Source: Clostridia bacterium (lineage in GTDB: Bacteria; Bacillota; Clostridia; Christensenellales; Pumilibacteraceae). From it: DNA of 6,532 bases. The notes below the pieces were generated by a model. That model was not told the origin of the DNA. It did no database searches and saw only the letters and a list, made by a program, of their open reading frames with translations. The DNA is taken from contig CAAFIN010000116.1 in assembly GCA_900762945.1 (NCBI GenBank), forward strand, positions 1-6,532. Reading direction: 5' to 3'. Below are positions 1-6,369 of this stretch, one piece after another. Each line of letters starts with the position of its first letter. Position 1 is the first letter of the stretch. The position numbers and the translations under genes were made by a program.

Positions 1-150
1 AAAAATCAGCGAAATATCTTGACGATTTTGCGCGCGTTTTCGATGCACAGAAGCGTAACCGATTTCGTACGTTTTCTTATGGTGACAACCTATAGTTTTC
101 CGTCACGGCAAACGTGCGACCGCCGACCACAGAGCGCGCCAAACGCGAAA

Positions 151-179
151 GCATTGCGGGTAAACCTTCCCCGCGATGC
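151..179 (+). other. Possible 10-bp hairpin in the leader
   Basis: GCATTGCGGG (151-160) pairs with CCCGCGATGC (170-179) across a 9-base loop. All ten pairs form if one G-U wobble (155/175) is allowed. No T-run follows, so it does not look like an intrinsic terminator. It could be part of a structured 5' leader or a chance palindrome; nothing else in the sequence gives it a role. Confidence 0.35.
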
Positions 180-259
180 GCCTCAATCCCGTATATTCGC
201 AAGGACGAGCGCCGTAGCGACGCACGCCGCCGCGAACCGCGACGAAAAACTACAAGTTA

Positions 260-306
260 GTTACCGTTCAGAAAACGAGCGGCGGGAAACGCGACTCGTT
301 GGTAAT
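260..306 (+). other. Possible two-helix structure just before the lipoprotein RBS
   Basis: AACGAG (274-279) pairs with CTCGTT (295-300). Directly next to it on the 3' side, GGTAAT (301-306) pairs with GTTACC (260-265), leaving an 8-base bulge at 266-273. The structure ends 7 bases before the Shine-Dalgarno at 313-318, so it could affect mRNA stability or translation start. It matches no riboswitch class I recognise, and the helices are short. Confidence 0.3.
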
Positions 307-312
307 AAATTT

Positions 313-318
313 AAGGAG
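313..318 (+). promoter_or_regulatory. Ribosome binding site of the lipoprotein gene
   Basis: AAGGAG lies 7 bases before the ATG at 326. This is a near-ideal Shine-Dalgarno and settles the start. The protein from this ATG begins with a textbook lipoprotein signal peptide, which supports it independently. Confidence 0.9.
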
Positions 319-325
319 ATAAAAG

Positions 326-3300
326 ATGAGAAGAAAAAGAACCGGTCTTTTCGCCGCAGTCGTAAGTATGTTGCTTGCGACCGTTCTTGCTTTCGCACTC
401 GTCGGCTGCGGAGAAGCGAAAACGTACACGTTGTCGCTGTCCGTGGACGGAGCGAATATGAAAGTAGGCGAGGAAATCTCAGTTTCCGTCGGCGCAAACT
501 ACGACCTCGGCGCGATAACCTGGGCGACCTCGAACGCAGAAGTAGCCACCGTGTCGGGCGGCAAGATCAAAGCGGTAGGAGTGGGCACGGCAGACGTGAC
601 CGCCGCTACCACCGACCCCGCCGGCGCGGAGCATAAACTCGCCTGCACGGTGTACGTCACCGCCGCCGACGTGACCGAAGCTACGTACAAGGTCGAGATT
701 TACCGTCAGAAGAAAGACCGCTCGGGTTACGAACTCGACGAAACCGCTTCCGTCACGAAAACCGCGACTCTCGACAAAGAAGTGACCGCCAACGCCGCGC
801 TCTACGGCAAGGTAGGCTACGTGTTCGACGAGAACAACGCCGGCAACGTGATTTCCGGTACGGTGACCGCCGACAACGCAACCGCGCTTAAACTTTATTA
901 TAATATAAAGACTTTCACCGTCACGTTCAAAGCGGAAGGCGCCGCGGACGTCGTGAGAACGGTCGACTACGGCGATACCCTTACCGATATTCCCGAAGTC
1001 CCCGAAAAAGACGGCAAGTCCGGCAAATGGGACGTGACCGCGTTCGATAATATCACTTCCGATATCACCGTCCGCGCTCTGTACGCCAACAAAGAAGTCA
1101 CCCTCAAGTTCGTCGTGGACGGCGAAGATTACCGCACTATCGAACTCGCTTACGGCGCTTCGCTCGCGGCTTCCGACGTTCCCGCCGTTCCCGAAAAGTT
1201 CGGCTATAACGGCGCCTGGGACGTGACCGACTTCAGCGAAATCACCGCAGATACCACCGTTACCGCGGTGTACACCTTGAAAAAATTAGCCGTCGCTTTC
1301 GAAAACGAGGACGGCTCGGCCTATGGTACTTCCCTCGAAATTACCGCGTTCGAAAAGATCACGGACGACAAAAAGCCCGCCGACCCGACCAAAGCAGCCG
1401 ATCAGGACTGCGAATACGACTTCGTCGGCTGGAAAGTAAAAGGCACCGATAATATCTGGGATTTCGATAACGATACCGTTACCGAAGATATCACCCTCGT
1501 AGCGGTATTCGACGCGGTCGAACTCCACACCGTAACGATTACCGTTACCGGCGAAAAAGTCGATATCCCCGGCGTGGAAGCCCCGCTGTTCGTGCCGACC
1601 GCCGAGCAACTCAGCGGCGTCGCTGCGGGCGTTATCGACAGAGGCGACATCACCGTCAAGGTTGAGAACGGCGTCGCGACGTTCCGCGCAAGAAGCGGCG
1701 AATACACCGTCCGCGTCGCAAAAGGGAACTACACCACCGACGTCGTCGTTTCCGTAAACGACGCTAACGCAACCGCATACGCATACCTTATCCCGCAGGA
1801 AGTCAAGGTCGGCGGAAAAGCCGGCAATTACGATTCGTTCGGCGGGAACTGGACGAAAGACGGCGTTGACGCTGTAACTCTTACGTCCGTGTCTTATGTG
1901 TTTGTCGACGCGACCAACGAAGAACTCTCAACCCGCTACTATTACGAAGCGGACGTTGATTTCCCCGGTTGCGGCAGCGTTGTCGGATTTATGGCGGCGC
2001 ACGTCACCGACAAGGCTCTTTCGGACGGCGGAAACAAAATCGGTTTCTCGTTCTCCGGCGGCAATACTATTTACTGGTATAATTCCAACGGTTGGGATCA
2101 AAGCGGTTTCAACTCGAAGTGGGGACCGTTTATAAACGTTCACGCACTCGGTAAGGCCGATCAAAAACATAAGTTCGCTATTCTTCGCGACAACAACGAT
2201 TACTACATGTTCGTCAACGACAAACTTGCCGGCGTCTACACCTGTGCAGATTACGGCGCAAGTTCGTTCGGTTTCTTCGCGCAGACAGAAGCGACCAGCC
2301 ATTTCAGCAATATCCGTTACACCAGAAGAGCGGAAACCGTCGACGCGATTCTTGCAGAGTTCGTAGGCACCGATTCCGCAAACCTCGGCGGTGCGGTGAC
2401 TTATTCCGACAATACCGCGATCGATACGTTTAACGCCGGCGTGTCGCTTACCGGCAGAGACAGTGGCAGAATCGGTCTCGGATCGACTCCGTCCTACATT
2501 ATCAACGGCGGCAAGGCAGGCAGCGTTTACTACGCCGAAGCCGAATTTACTCCGTCGCATGCAAACAACTGGGTCGGCATTATGATCAATACCAGCGACA
2601 AGGCTCCCAGTAGTTCCGGCGTTTGGTACGGTTACGGTTGCGGTTACGGTCAGATTTACCGTCACTCGACGGCAAGCTGGGGAGAAGGAACATCGCTCGG
2701 CGCGTTCAATATCGGCTCAACTTTCAAGCTCGGCGTCGCTCGTATCAACGATCGTTATTACGTATTCCTCGATGACAAACTCGTCATTACCGAACAGTAC
2801 AGCGTAGTTTCCGGCAAGGATAATTCCAAGACGCTTGCGGCCGACAACGAATCCGGTTTCGGTATCTTTATCGGCAGCAACACCGACAAGGACGCTACGT
2901 TCAGAAACTTCAGATGCACGACCGATCTGAGTAAGATTGCGGCGATCATAGGTTCGTCGACCGTTTCGTTCGACAGCGAAGTAGTAGAAGTCAAACAACT
3001 CGGCAAGACTATCGGCGAGAACGGCACCGTAATCGTGGACGCTCCGGTTGAATTCACCGTCACCGTGCCCGCAGGAAAGAAAATCGGCGACATAAACATC
3101 GTTACGACCGACGGCGCGTCGGTTACGCCGAGCATCAGCGGCAGCACGTATTCGTTCACTCCCGCGGCGGGAACTAATTACACGATTTCCGTTTCTTACG
3201 TCAGCGAGGGTACGGGCAGCCTTAACCTTACCGTTAAATCGGTAACCAAGACCGTAGGCGACGACGAATTCGCGCTTTACGAGAATATCGACCCGTCCAA

Positions 3301-5005
3301 AGTAACGGTGACCGTTCGCAATATGACGACCGGAGCAGAGGACGCAAGTACGCTTACCGCGTTCAATAAAACTTACGAAAACCTCGACAACGGCATGTAC
3401 GTAGTCGAAATCGAGTATATGACCAACGTTTACTCCTATAACGTGGTTATCGACGGCGGGGAAGTCCAACTTACCGGTTTCGTATCCACCGCTTATCTCG
3501 GCGGGCATATCGAACTTAACGGCGAAACTTACAAAAGTTACAAGAATATACCGTACACCGATATCGCAGGCGCGGGTTGGGCGCTCGTCGACGGCAAGCG
3601 CGACACGGCTAAACTTACCGGTTACACCTTCCTTTATCAGCATCAGGCCGTAGGCAAGAAGTACTACGTAGAGGGCGTGTTCGACGCGAACGAAACCGCT
3701 TACGACTTCTCGAAATACAACGCCGGTCTTATGGTTTCGCACGGACCGGGTAGCCTTAACGACAACACTCAGTATATGAGATTCGTCGCGGGTATTCACG
3801 ACAGATCGCTTATCGTTACTTCGTATCGTACCGGCTGGAGTATGGACGACACCAGAATTCTGGCGCACCTCGACGACGTATTCCCCGATGGCTACGACGC
3901 TTCCAAAGTCAAGCTCGGCGTTGCGCGCGACGAGAACTGGTACTACTTCTTCGTGAACGATACGTTCGTTTGCAAGTATTATTACGAAGCGATCCCGACC
4001 GTTTCCGGCTTCGGCTTGATCGGCGGCGGCAACGTGAACGTTACGATTTCCAACTTCAACTATTCGCTCAACGCTTCGCTGGTAGACGCGCTCAAGGCGC
4101 AGGCTCCCGAAGTGACCGACAAATCCATCGACCTCTACTTTATCGCAGGACAGTCCAACGCTTCGGGCTATTCCAACTGGAACTACAACGAAGCTAAGGA
4201 CGCGGACGAGAACCTCGTAAACGGCTTCTCCAACGTGCTTTACGCGGGCGACGGCGACAGCGTGCTCGATCCCGACAAAACCAAGACCAACGGTTGGCAG
4301 TACACTCGTATCGGTCTTGGCGGCAACGGTCAGAGATTCGGCGCGGAAGCGGGCATGGCTCAGGTGCTTTCGTCCTACTACAATAAGGAAAGCGGCAACG
4401 TTGCCGGTATTATCAAGTCCGCTCACGGCGGCACGAGCCTTCTCGACGCTATCGGCGGTCAGAACGCACCCGGCGGCAACTGGGTATCGCCCTCGTACGA
4501 AGCGGCGCTTGGAACGGTGCAGGAAAAAGACGGTCGTACCGGCGGCTGCTACCGCAGTTTCATCGCTCAGGTCAGACTGAATATCTCGCAACTCCGGAAA
4601 ATGGGTTACACTAAGTTCAACTTCAAGGGCTTGTTCTGGATGCAGGGCGAGAGCGACCGCGGCAACCCGACCGAATACGTCAGGGCGTTCAAGTTCCTCG
4701 TTCAGGACTTCCGCAACGACCTCGGCGAAATCGCTACCGAAGTTGCCGGTACCGAAGTCGATCTCAGCAATATGCCTGTCATCGTCGGCGAAATTTCCAA
4801 GTATACCAGCGGCGGAGAGAGCGGCATGAACGAAACGTTTATCGCTACTCAGCGTACGTTCCCCGACATTATCAACGATTGCTACGTCGTCAACTCTTCG
4901 CAGTTTGACGTAAGACTGCAGGATAACTGGCACTGGATCCAGCCCGATATGCTTAAGATCGGCAACATGGTCGGCAACTGCATTCTCGAGAACGTTCTTC
5001 GCTAA
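326..5005 (+). CDS. Multidomain surface lipoprotein with C-terminal SGNH (sialate O-acetylesterase / CE6-type) esterase
   Basis: A 1559-residue exported lipoprotein. The signal peptide has a basic start (MRRKR), a hydrophobic core and lipobox LVGC with lipidated Cys28. Modules in order: Big_2-like (about 33-112); MucBP-like (119-193); three Listeria-Bacteroides/Flg_new-type repeats (195-395), the first two sharing a WDVT..F..IT motif; a small beta module (about 400-490); LamG-like domains at about 500-668 and 690-868; beta modules (880-958 and 962-1050); a third LamG-like domain (1054-1250); and the esterase (1266-1559). The esterase shows GQSN with nucleophile Ser1277, RFGAEAG (1337-1343), KSAHGGTSL (1364-1372), WMQGESD (1438-1444) and D1533-x-x-H1536. 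These are the blocks of the SASA/CE6 carbohydrate esterase family, which removes O-acetyl groups from sialic acids or xylan. Action on glycans outside the cell is inferred; the substrate cannot be told. No sortase motif is seen, so the lipid is the likely anchor. It appears intact and monocistronic. Export and esterase fold are firm; the Flg_new and LamG labels are by pattern. Confidence 0.95.
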   Translation: MRRKRTGLFAAVVSMLLATVLAFALVGCGEAKTYTLSLSVDGANMKVGEEISVSVGANYDLGAITWATSNAEVATVSGGKIKAVGVGTADVTAATTDPAGAEHKLACTVYVTAADVTEATYKVEIYRQKKDRSGYELDETASVTKTATLDKEVTANAALYGKVGYVFDENNAGNVISGTVTADNATALKLYYNIKTFTVTFKAEGAADVVRTVDYGDTLTDIPEVPEKDGKSGKWDVTAFDNITSDITVRALYANKEVTLKFVVDGEDYRTIELAYGASLAASDVPAVPEKFGYNGAWDVTDFSEITADTTVTAVYTLKKLAVAFENEDGSAYGTSLEITAFEKITDDKKPADPTKAADQDCEYDFVGWKVKGTDNIWDFDNDTVTEDITLVAVFDAVELHTVTITVTGEKVDIPGVEAPLFVPTAEQLSGVAAGVIDRGDITVKVENGVATFRARSGEYTVRVAKGNYTTDVVVSVNDANATAYAYLIPQEVKVGGKAGNYDSFGGNWTKDGVDAVTLTSVSYVFVDATNEELSTRYYYEADVDFPGCGSVVGFMAAHVTDKALSDGGNKIGFSFSGGNTIYWYNSNGWDQSGFNSKWGPFINVHALGKADQKHKFAILRDNNDYYMFVNDKLAGVYTCADYGASSFGFFAQTEATSHFSNIRYTRRAETVDAILAEFVGTDSANLGGAVTYSDNTAIDTFNAGVSLTGRDSGRIGLGSTPSYIINGGKAGSVYYAEAEFTPSHANNWVGIMINTSDKAPSSSGVWYGYGCGYGQIYRHSTASWGEGTSLGAFNIGSTFKLGVARINDRYYVFLDDKLVITEQYSVVSGKDNSKTLAADNESGFGIFIGSNTDKDATFRNFRCTTDLSKIAAIIGSSTVSFDSEVVEVKQLGKTIGENGTVIVDAPVEFTVTVPAGKKIGDINIVTTDGASVTPSISGSTYSFTPAAGTNYTISVSYVSEGTGSLNLTVKSVTKTVGDDEFALYENIDPSKVTVTVRNMTTGAEDASTLTAFNKTYENLDNGMYVVEIEYMTNVYSYNVVIDGGEVQLTGFVSTAYLGGHIELNGETYKSYKNIPYTDIAGAGWALVDGKRDTAKLTGYTFLYQHQAVGKKYYVEGVFDANETAYDFSKYNAGLMVSHGPGSLNDNTQYMRFVAGIHDRSLIVTSYRTGWSMDDTRILAHLDDVFPDGYDASKVKLGVARDENWYYFFVNDTFVCKYYYEAIPTVSGFGLIGGGNVNVTISNFNYSLNASLVDALKAQAPEVTDKSIDLYFIAGQSNASGYSNWNYNEAKDADENLVNGFSNVLYAGDGDSVLDPDKTKTNGWQYTRIGLGGNGQRFGAEAGMAQVLSSYYNKESGNVAGIIKSAHGGTSLLDAIGGQNAPGGNWVSPSYEAALGTVQEKDGRTGGCYRSFIAQVRLNISQLRKMGYTKFNFKGLFWMQGESDRGNPTEYVRAFKFLVQDFRNDLGEIATEVAGTEVDLSNMPVIVGEISKYTSGGESGMNETFIATQRTFPDIINDCYVVNSSQFDVRLQDNWHWIQPDMLKIGNMVGNCILENVLR

Positions 5006-5052
5006 GAATAGCGGCTCGAGTTAAAAGGCTCATATCCGAATAATCGAAAAGC

Positions 5053-5085
5053 AAAGCGACCGTTTCGAAAAGAAGCGGCCGCTTT
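5053..5085 (+). terminator. Probable terminator of the lipoprotein gene
   Basis: AAAGCGACCG (5053-5062) pairs with CGGCCGCTTT (5076-5085), with one A-C mismatch, across a 13-base loop. It begins 47 bases after the stop codon. The following CGTTATGTGTT is only moderately T-rich, so the call rests mainly on the stem and its position. Confidence 0.55.
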
Positions 5086-5105
5086 CGTTATGTGTTCAAC
5101 ACCGC

Positions 5106-5195
5106 CGTCATCCTGAGCGAAGTCGAAGGATCTAGCCGTAGGCGCATTATATTTTTTACGCTTCGCCGGATTCCTCGACAATCCCCTGAATGACG
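5106..5195. repeat. Dispersed CGTCAT-ended palindromic repeat, paired inverted copy
   Basis: The element starts CGTCATCCTGAG at 5106 and ends CCTGAATGACG at 5195. Read on the minus strand, the far end becomes CGTCATTCAGG, so the unit is a pair of inverted ends about 90 bp long. The same end sequence recurs at 6165 and 6435 and, inverted, at 6071-6084, so it is a multi-copy family. On the minus strand it reads as a peptide containing DPSTSLRMT, a typical artefact of this repeat class rather than a gene. No transposase is present; it may be a MITE- or REP-like element moved in trans. Confidence 0.75.
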
Positions 5196-5241
5196 TATAA
5201 GGATAATATTTCTCTCAATTGAACAAGTAATTATCCTTATA
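5196..5241. repeat. Perfect 12-bp inverted repeat
   Basis: TATAAGGATAAT (5196-5207) is the exact reverse complement of ATTATCCTTATA (5230-5241), with a 22-base spacer. It begins on the base after the dispersed repeat ends. The arms are AT-rich and no T-run follows, so it could be an outer part of the neighbouring mobile repeat, a weak bidirectional terminator, or a protein site. Confidence 0.5.
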
Positions 5242-5397
5242 ACTCCCCAACCAATCGCCCGAAAATTCCCGCCACCATACGCTTTTTCCATTTTAGAATT
5301 CTTTAATTACGTTGTCATATTTTTATCACATTAGTTGTATATTATATAGCCAAGATATGAGTTTATCTTGTATCTCACATTTCTTCCTTTATTTTTA
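5242..5397. other. AT-rich gene-free stretch
   Basis: No gene is supported. The stretch is clearly more AT-rich than the coding DNA on either side. TTGTCA at 5312-5317 is one base off a consensus -35, and several TA-rich hexamers follow (for example TATTAT at 5340-5345), but none has both a good match and normal spacing. CAAGATA (5351-5357) pairs with TATCTTG (5364-5370) as a short hairpin. A 13-codon open frame from ATG 5357 to TAA 5398 has no Shine-Dalgarno. Confidence 0.5.
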
Positions 5398-5440
5398 AAC
5401 AGAGGAGTCGCCCTTCTTCGGAGGGGCGATTCTTCTGTTC
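5398..5440 (+). terminator. Long stem with UUCG tetraloop, probably a + strand terminator
   Basis: Bases 5398-5416 pair with 5421-5439 without a mismatch, giving a 19-bp stem closed by a C(UUCG)G tetraloop, an exceptionally stable cap. Three pairs (5404/5433, 5407/5430, 5414/5423) are G-U, allowed only in RNA read from the + strand, so the structure belongs to a + strand transcript. The GC core is followed by a tract rich in T (TTCTTCTGTTCTT), as in an intrinsic terminator. The lipoprotein gene seems already terminated at 5085, so this may end a small RNA begun in the AT-rich stretch upstream, or act as a back-up terminator. Confidence 0.6.
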
Positions 5441-5460
5441 TTAAGTTAGGTGCGGCTAAC
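5441..5460. promoter_or_regulatory. Possible upstream DtxR-type half-site pair
   Basis: GTTAG (5445-5449) and CTAAC (5456-5460) form an inverted repeat with a 6-base spacer. TTAAGTTAG (5441-5449) matches the classic DtxR half-site TTAGGTTAG at 8 of 9 positions. In the known DtxR box the halves are only one base apart, so the wider spacing weakens this site. It could be an accessory site for the downstream regulator. Confidence 0.3.
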
Positions 5461-5487
5461 CGCATAATCGTTCGCACATTCGGCATA

Positions 5488-5509
5488 AAAATTAACTTAG
5501 GTTAAATTT
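5488..5509. promoter_or_regulatory. Probable metalloregulator operator of the dtxR-family gene
   Basis: TTAACTT (5492-5498) and AGGTTAA (5499-5505) form a dyad with one mismatch. Adding the flanking AAA (5488-5490) and TTT (5507-5509) gives a 22-bp imperfect palindrome with two mismatched pairs. TTAGGTTAA (5497-5505) matches the DtxR half-site at 8 of 9, and the whole resembles streptococcal ScaR/SloR-type operators as I remember them. It ends 3 bases before the -35 box, so a bound repressor would hinder RNA polymerase. Autoregulation by the downstream gene is the natural reading, but it is inferred. Confidence 0.55.
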
Positions 5510-5512
5510 CGG

Positions 5513-5541
5513 TTGCAAAATTTCGCGAAACGTGGTATAAT
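5513..5541 (+). promoter_or_regulatory. Strong sigma-A-type promoter of the dtxR-family gene
   Basis: TTGCAA (-35, 5513-5518), a 17-base spacer and a perfect TATAAT (-10, 5536-5541). A TGG directly before the -10 supplies the extended -10 motif. Transcription should begin near 5548, leaving a leader of about 100 bases before the ATG. Confidence 0.85.
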
Positions 5542-5635
5542 AATTCGTACTTGGTCGCGGGCGGGTAGTGCGGATAGGCAATACGCTACGCGGCGGGCGG
5601 GATATTAAGAGATTGAATACGGTCGCGTTCGGCGC

Positions 5636-5641
5636 GGGAGG
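5636..5641 (+). promoter_or_regulatory. Ribosome binding site of the dtxR-family gene
   Basis: GGGAGG lies 5 bases before the ATG at 5647. The start is also fixed by protein alignment from memory: it places His77 and Glu102-His103 at the same residue numbers as in Bacillus MntR. Confidence 0.85.
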
Positions 5642-5646
5642 ATAAA

Positions 5647-6012
5647 ATGGGAATAGGCGTATCGGGCGAGGATTACCTCGAAACCATATACATTATCGGA
5701 AAGGGCGAAGCGGTGCGCTCGTCGCTTGTCGCCGAAGCGCTGGGAGTTTCGCGCCCCGCAGTCAACAAGGCTATGACCGAACTTATGGCAAAAGGCTTTG
5801 TGGAAAAACATGCTTACGGCAAGATTATGCTGACCGACAGCGGCAAAGCGGCGGCGATGAGCGTGTACTCGCGGCACGAGCTTTTGAAGCGGTTTCTGAT
5901 TTCTATAGGCGTAAGCGAAACCACCGCGGCGGTCGATTGCTGTAAGATCGAGCATTTCGTGTCCGACGAAACCTTCGCTTGTCTTGCCGACTTTATGAAA
6001 ACCCGCGACTGA
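5647..6012 (+). CDS. DtxR/MntR-family metal-dependent transcriptional repressor
   Basis: A 121-residue cytoplasmic DNA-binding protein. Residues 1-65 are a winged helix-turn-helix (SSLVAEALGVSRPAVNKAMTEL, the recognition region, at 25-46; LTDSGK at 62-67 in the wing). Residues 70-121 are the helical dimerisation and metal-binding part. Visible ligand candidates are Asp9 and Glu12 (DYLE), His77 (RHELL), Cys99, Glu102 and His103 (CKIEH). Asp9, Glu12, His77, Glu102 and His103 match the Mn ligands of MntR, while Cys99 stands where MntR has Glu99 and DtxR has Cys102. Iron or mixed Fe/Mn sensing is therefore plausible, but the metal is not settled. There is no C-terminal SH3-like domain; the length is close to MntR (142), so it looks complete. 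It has its own promoter, with a candidate operator at 5488-5509. No transporter or feoA/feoB gene is nearby, so the regulon is unknown. Confidence 0.93.
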   Translation: MGIGVSGEDYLETIYIIGKGEAVRSSLVAEALGVSRPAVNKAMTELMAKGFVEKHAYGKIMLTDSGKAAAMSVYSRHELLKRFLISIGVSETTAAVDCCKIEHFVSDETFACLADFMKTRD

Positions 6013-6148
6013 TCGGGCGCAGCAGACCGAATAAAGTAGTACGGATAAATAAGGATATTTAGTCGTTTGGCGTGAGGATGACGGTTAAAGACGGAAGCCG
6101 CGCGTTATAAATTTAAATATCCCGCGTTATTTTTTAAATAGAATGAGC
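6013..6148. other. Gene-free region after the repressor gene
   Basis: No gene is supported and no clear intrinsic terminator follows the repressor stop codon. CGTGAGGATGACGG at 6071-6084 is an inverted fragment of the CGTCAT-ended dispersed repeat. CGCGTTATAAATTTAAAT (6101-6118) is echoed by CGCGTTATTTTTTAAAT (6124-6140), an imperfect direct repeat of unknown meaning. Confidence 0.5.
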
Positions 6149-6233
6149 AGCCCTACTTTTCCCTCGTCATCCTGAGTGAGCGAAGCGAGCGTGAGGATCC
6201 CCTACAGCAGAGAAGTAATTGACCTAATAAAAA
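6149..6233. repeat. Dispersed CGTCAT repeat, second copy
   Basis: The unit runs from AGCCCTACTTTTCCCT through CGTCATCCTGAG (6165-6176) to the tail CCTAATAAAAA. The copy at about 6420-6505 shares its order of blocks: T/C-rich lead-in, CGTCAT, a variable GC-rich hairpin, GGA(A)TCCCC, GCAGAGAA(G/A)TAAT, then CCTAATAAAAA. Conserved ends around a variable middle are typical of a mobile or REP-like family. Confidence 0.75.
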
Positions 6234-6369
6234 GGCCCCTTTGTGCAAAGGGGGCTGGCGGCGAAGCCGACTGGGGGATTGTGCGGTTATGACAAACGCT
6301 ACTAATACCCCGACAATCCCTCCGTCATTTTCTTGACGAAAATGCCACCTCCCTTTACACAAAGGAGGC
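6234..6369. repeat. Composite inverted repeat element, MITE-like
   Basis: The left unit (6234-6282) begins GGCCCCTTTGTGCAAAGGGG and ends GGGGGATTGT. The right unit (6313-6369) begins ACAATCCCTCCG and ends ACACAAAGGAGGC. Reverse-complemented, the right unit lines up with the left along its outer and inner ends, so two copies of one sequence face each other around a 30-base centre. Each half has its own hairpin, such as CATTTTC/GAAAATG at 6326-6344. I recall this repeat as frequent in clostridial genomes. It encodes nothing credible; the 72-residue minus-strand frame across it is a repeat artefact. Confidence 0.75.

Larger units (their letters stand above)
1..325. other. Non-coding leader region upstream of the large lipoprotein gene
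   Basis: I see no credible gene here. The only sizeable open frame starts at 19 and runs into the lipoprotein gene in another frame; its translation is arginine-rich, has no recognisable domain and has no ribosome binding site. A TTGACG at 19-24 resembles a -35 box, but the matching -10 position (42-47) is poor. TATAGT at 91-96 resembles a -10 box but lacks a good -35. The promoter of the downstream gene is therefore unresolved and may lie here or beyond the left edge. Two possible RNA hairpins (151-179 and 260-306) are listed separately. Confidence 0.6.

Noticed and set aside
45..70. GCACAGAAGCGTAACC resembling part of a cyclic di-GMP riboswitch
   Set aside because: The rest of the motif (GAAA tetraloop, its receptor and the closing helix) is absent, so the likeness is to a short fragment only.
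19..636. 205-codon + strand open frame
   Set aside because: Arginine-rich translation without domain or ribosome site; its second half overlaps the lipoprotein gene in another frame, where the lipoprotein is clearly real.
1928..2665. 245-codon minus-strand open frame
   Set aside because: Antisense shadow of the first two LamG-like domains; the translation has no recognisable domain.
2717..4933. 738-codon open frame on the minus strand inside the lipoprotein gene
   Set aside because: It lies wholly antisense to a gene with clear domains, has no recognisable family and no fitting ribosome site. Long antisense frames arise from the strong codon bias of the real gene.
5088..5291. 67-codon minus-strand open frame containing DPSTSLRMT
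   Set aside because: It is a translation of the CGTCAT dispersed repeat, a common source of false small proteins.
5357..5398. 13-codon open frame ending at the UUCG stem, as a leader peptide for attenuation
   Set aside because: It has no Shine-Dalgarno, no regulatory codon run, and the downstream gene has its own promoter beyond the stem.
5605..5955. 116-codon minus-strand open frame
   Set aside because: Antisense to the DtxR-family gene, which has a clear fold, promoter and ribosome site.
6101..6140. Imperfect direct repeat as a CRISPR-like or iteron array
   Set aside because: There are only two imperfect copies with almost no spacer, and no cas or replication gene in the window.
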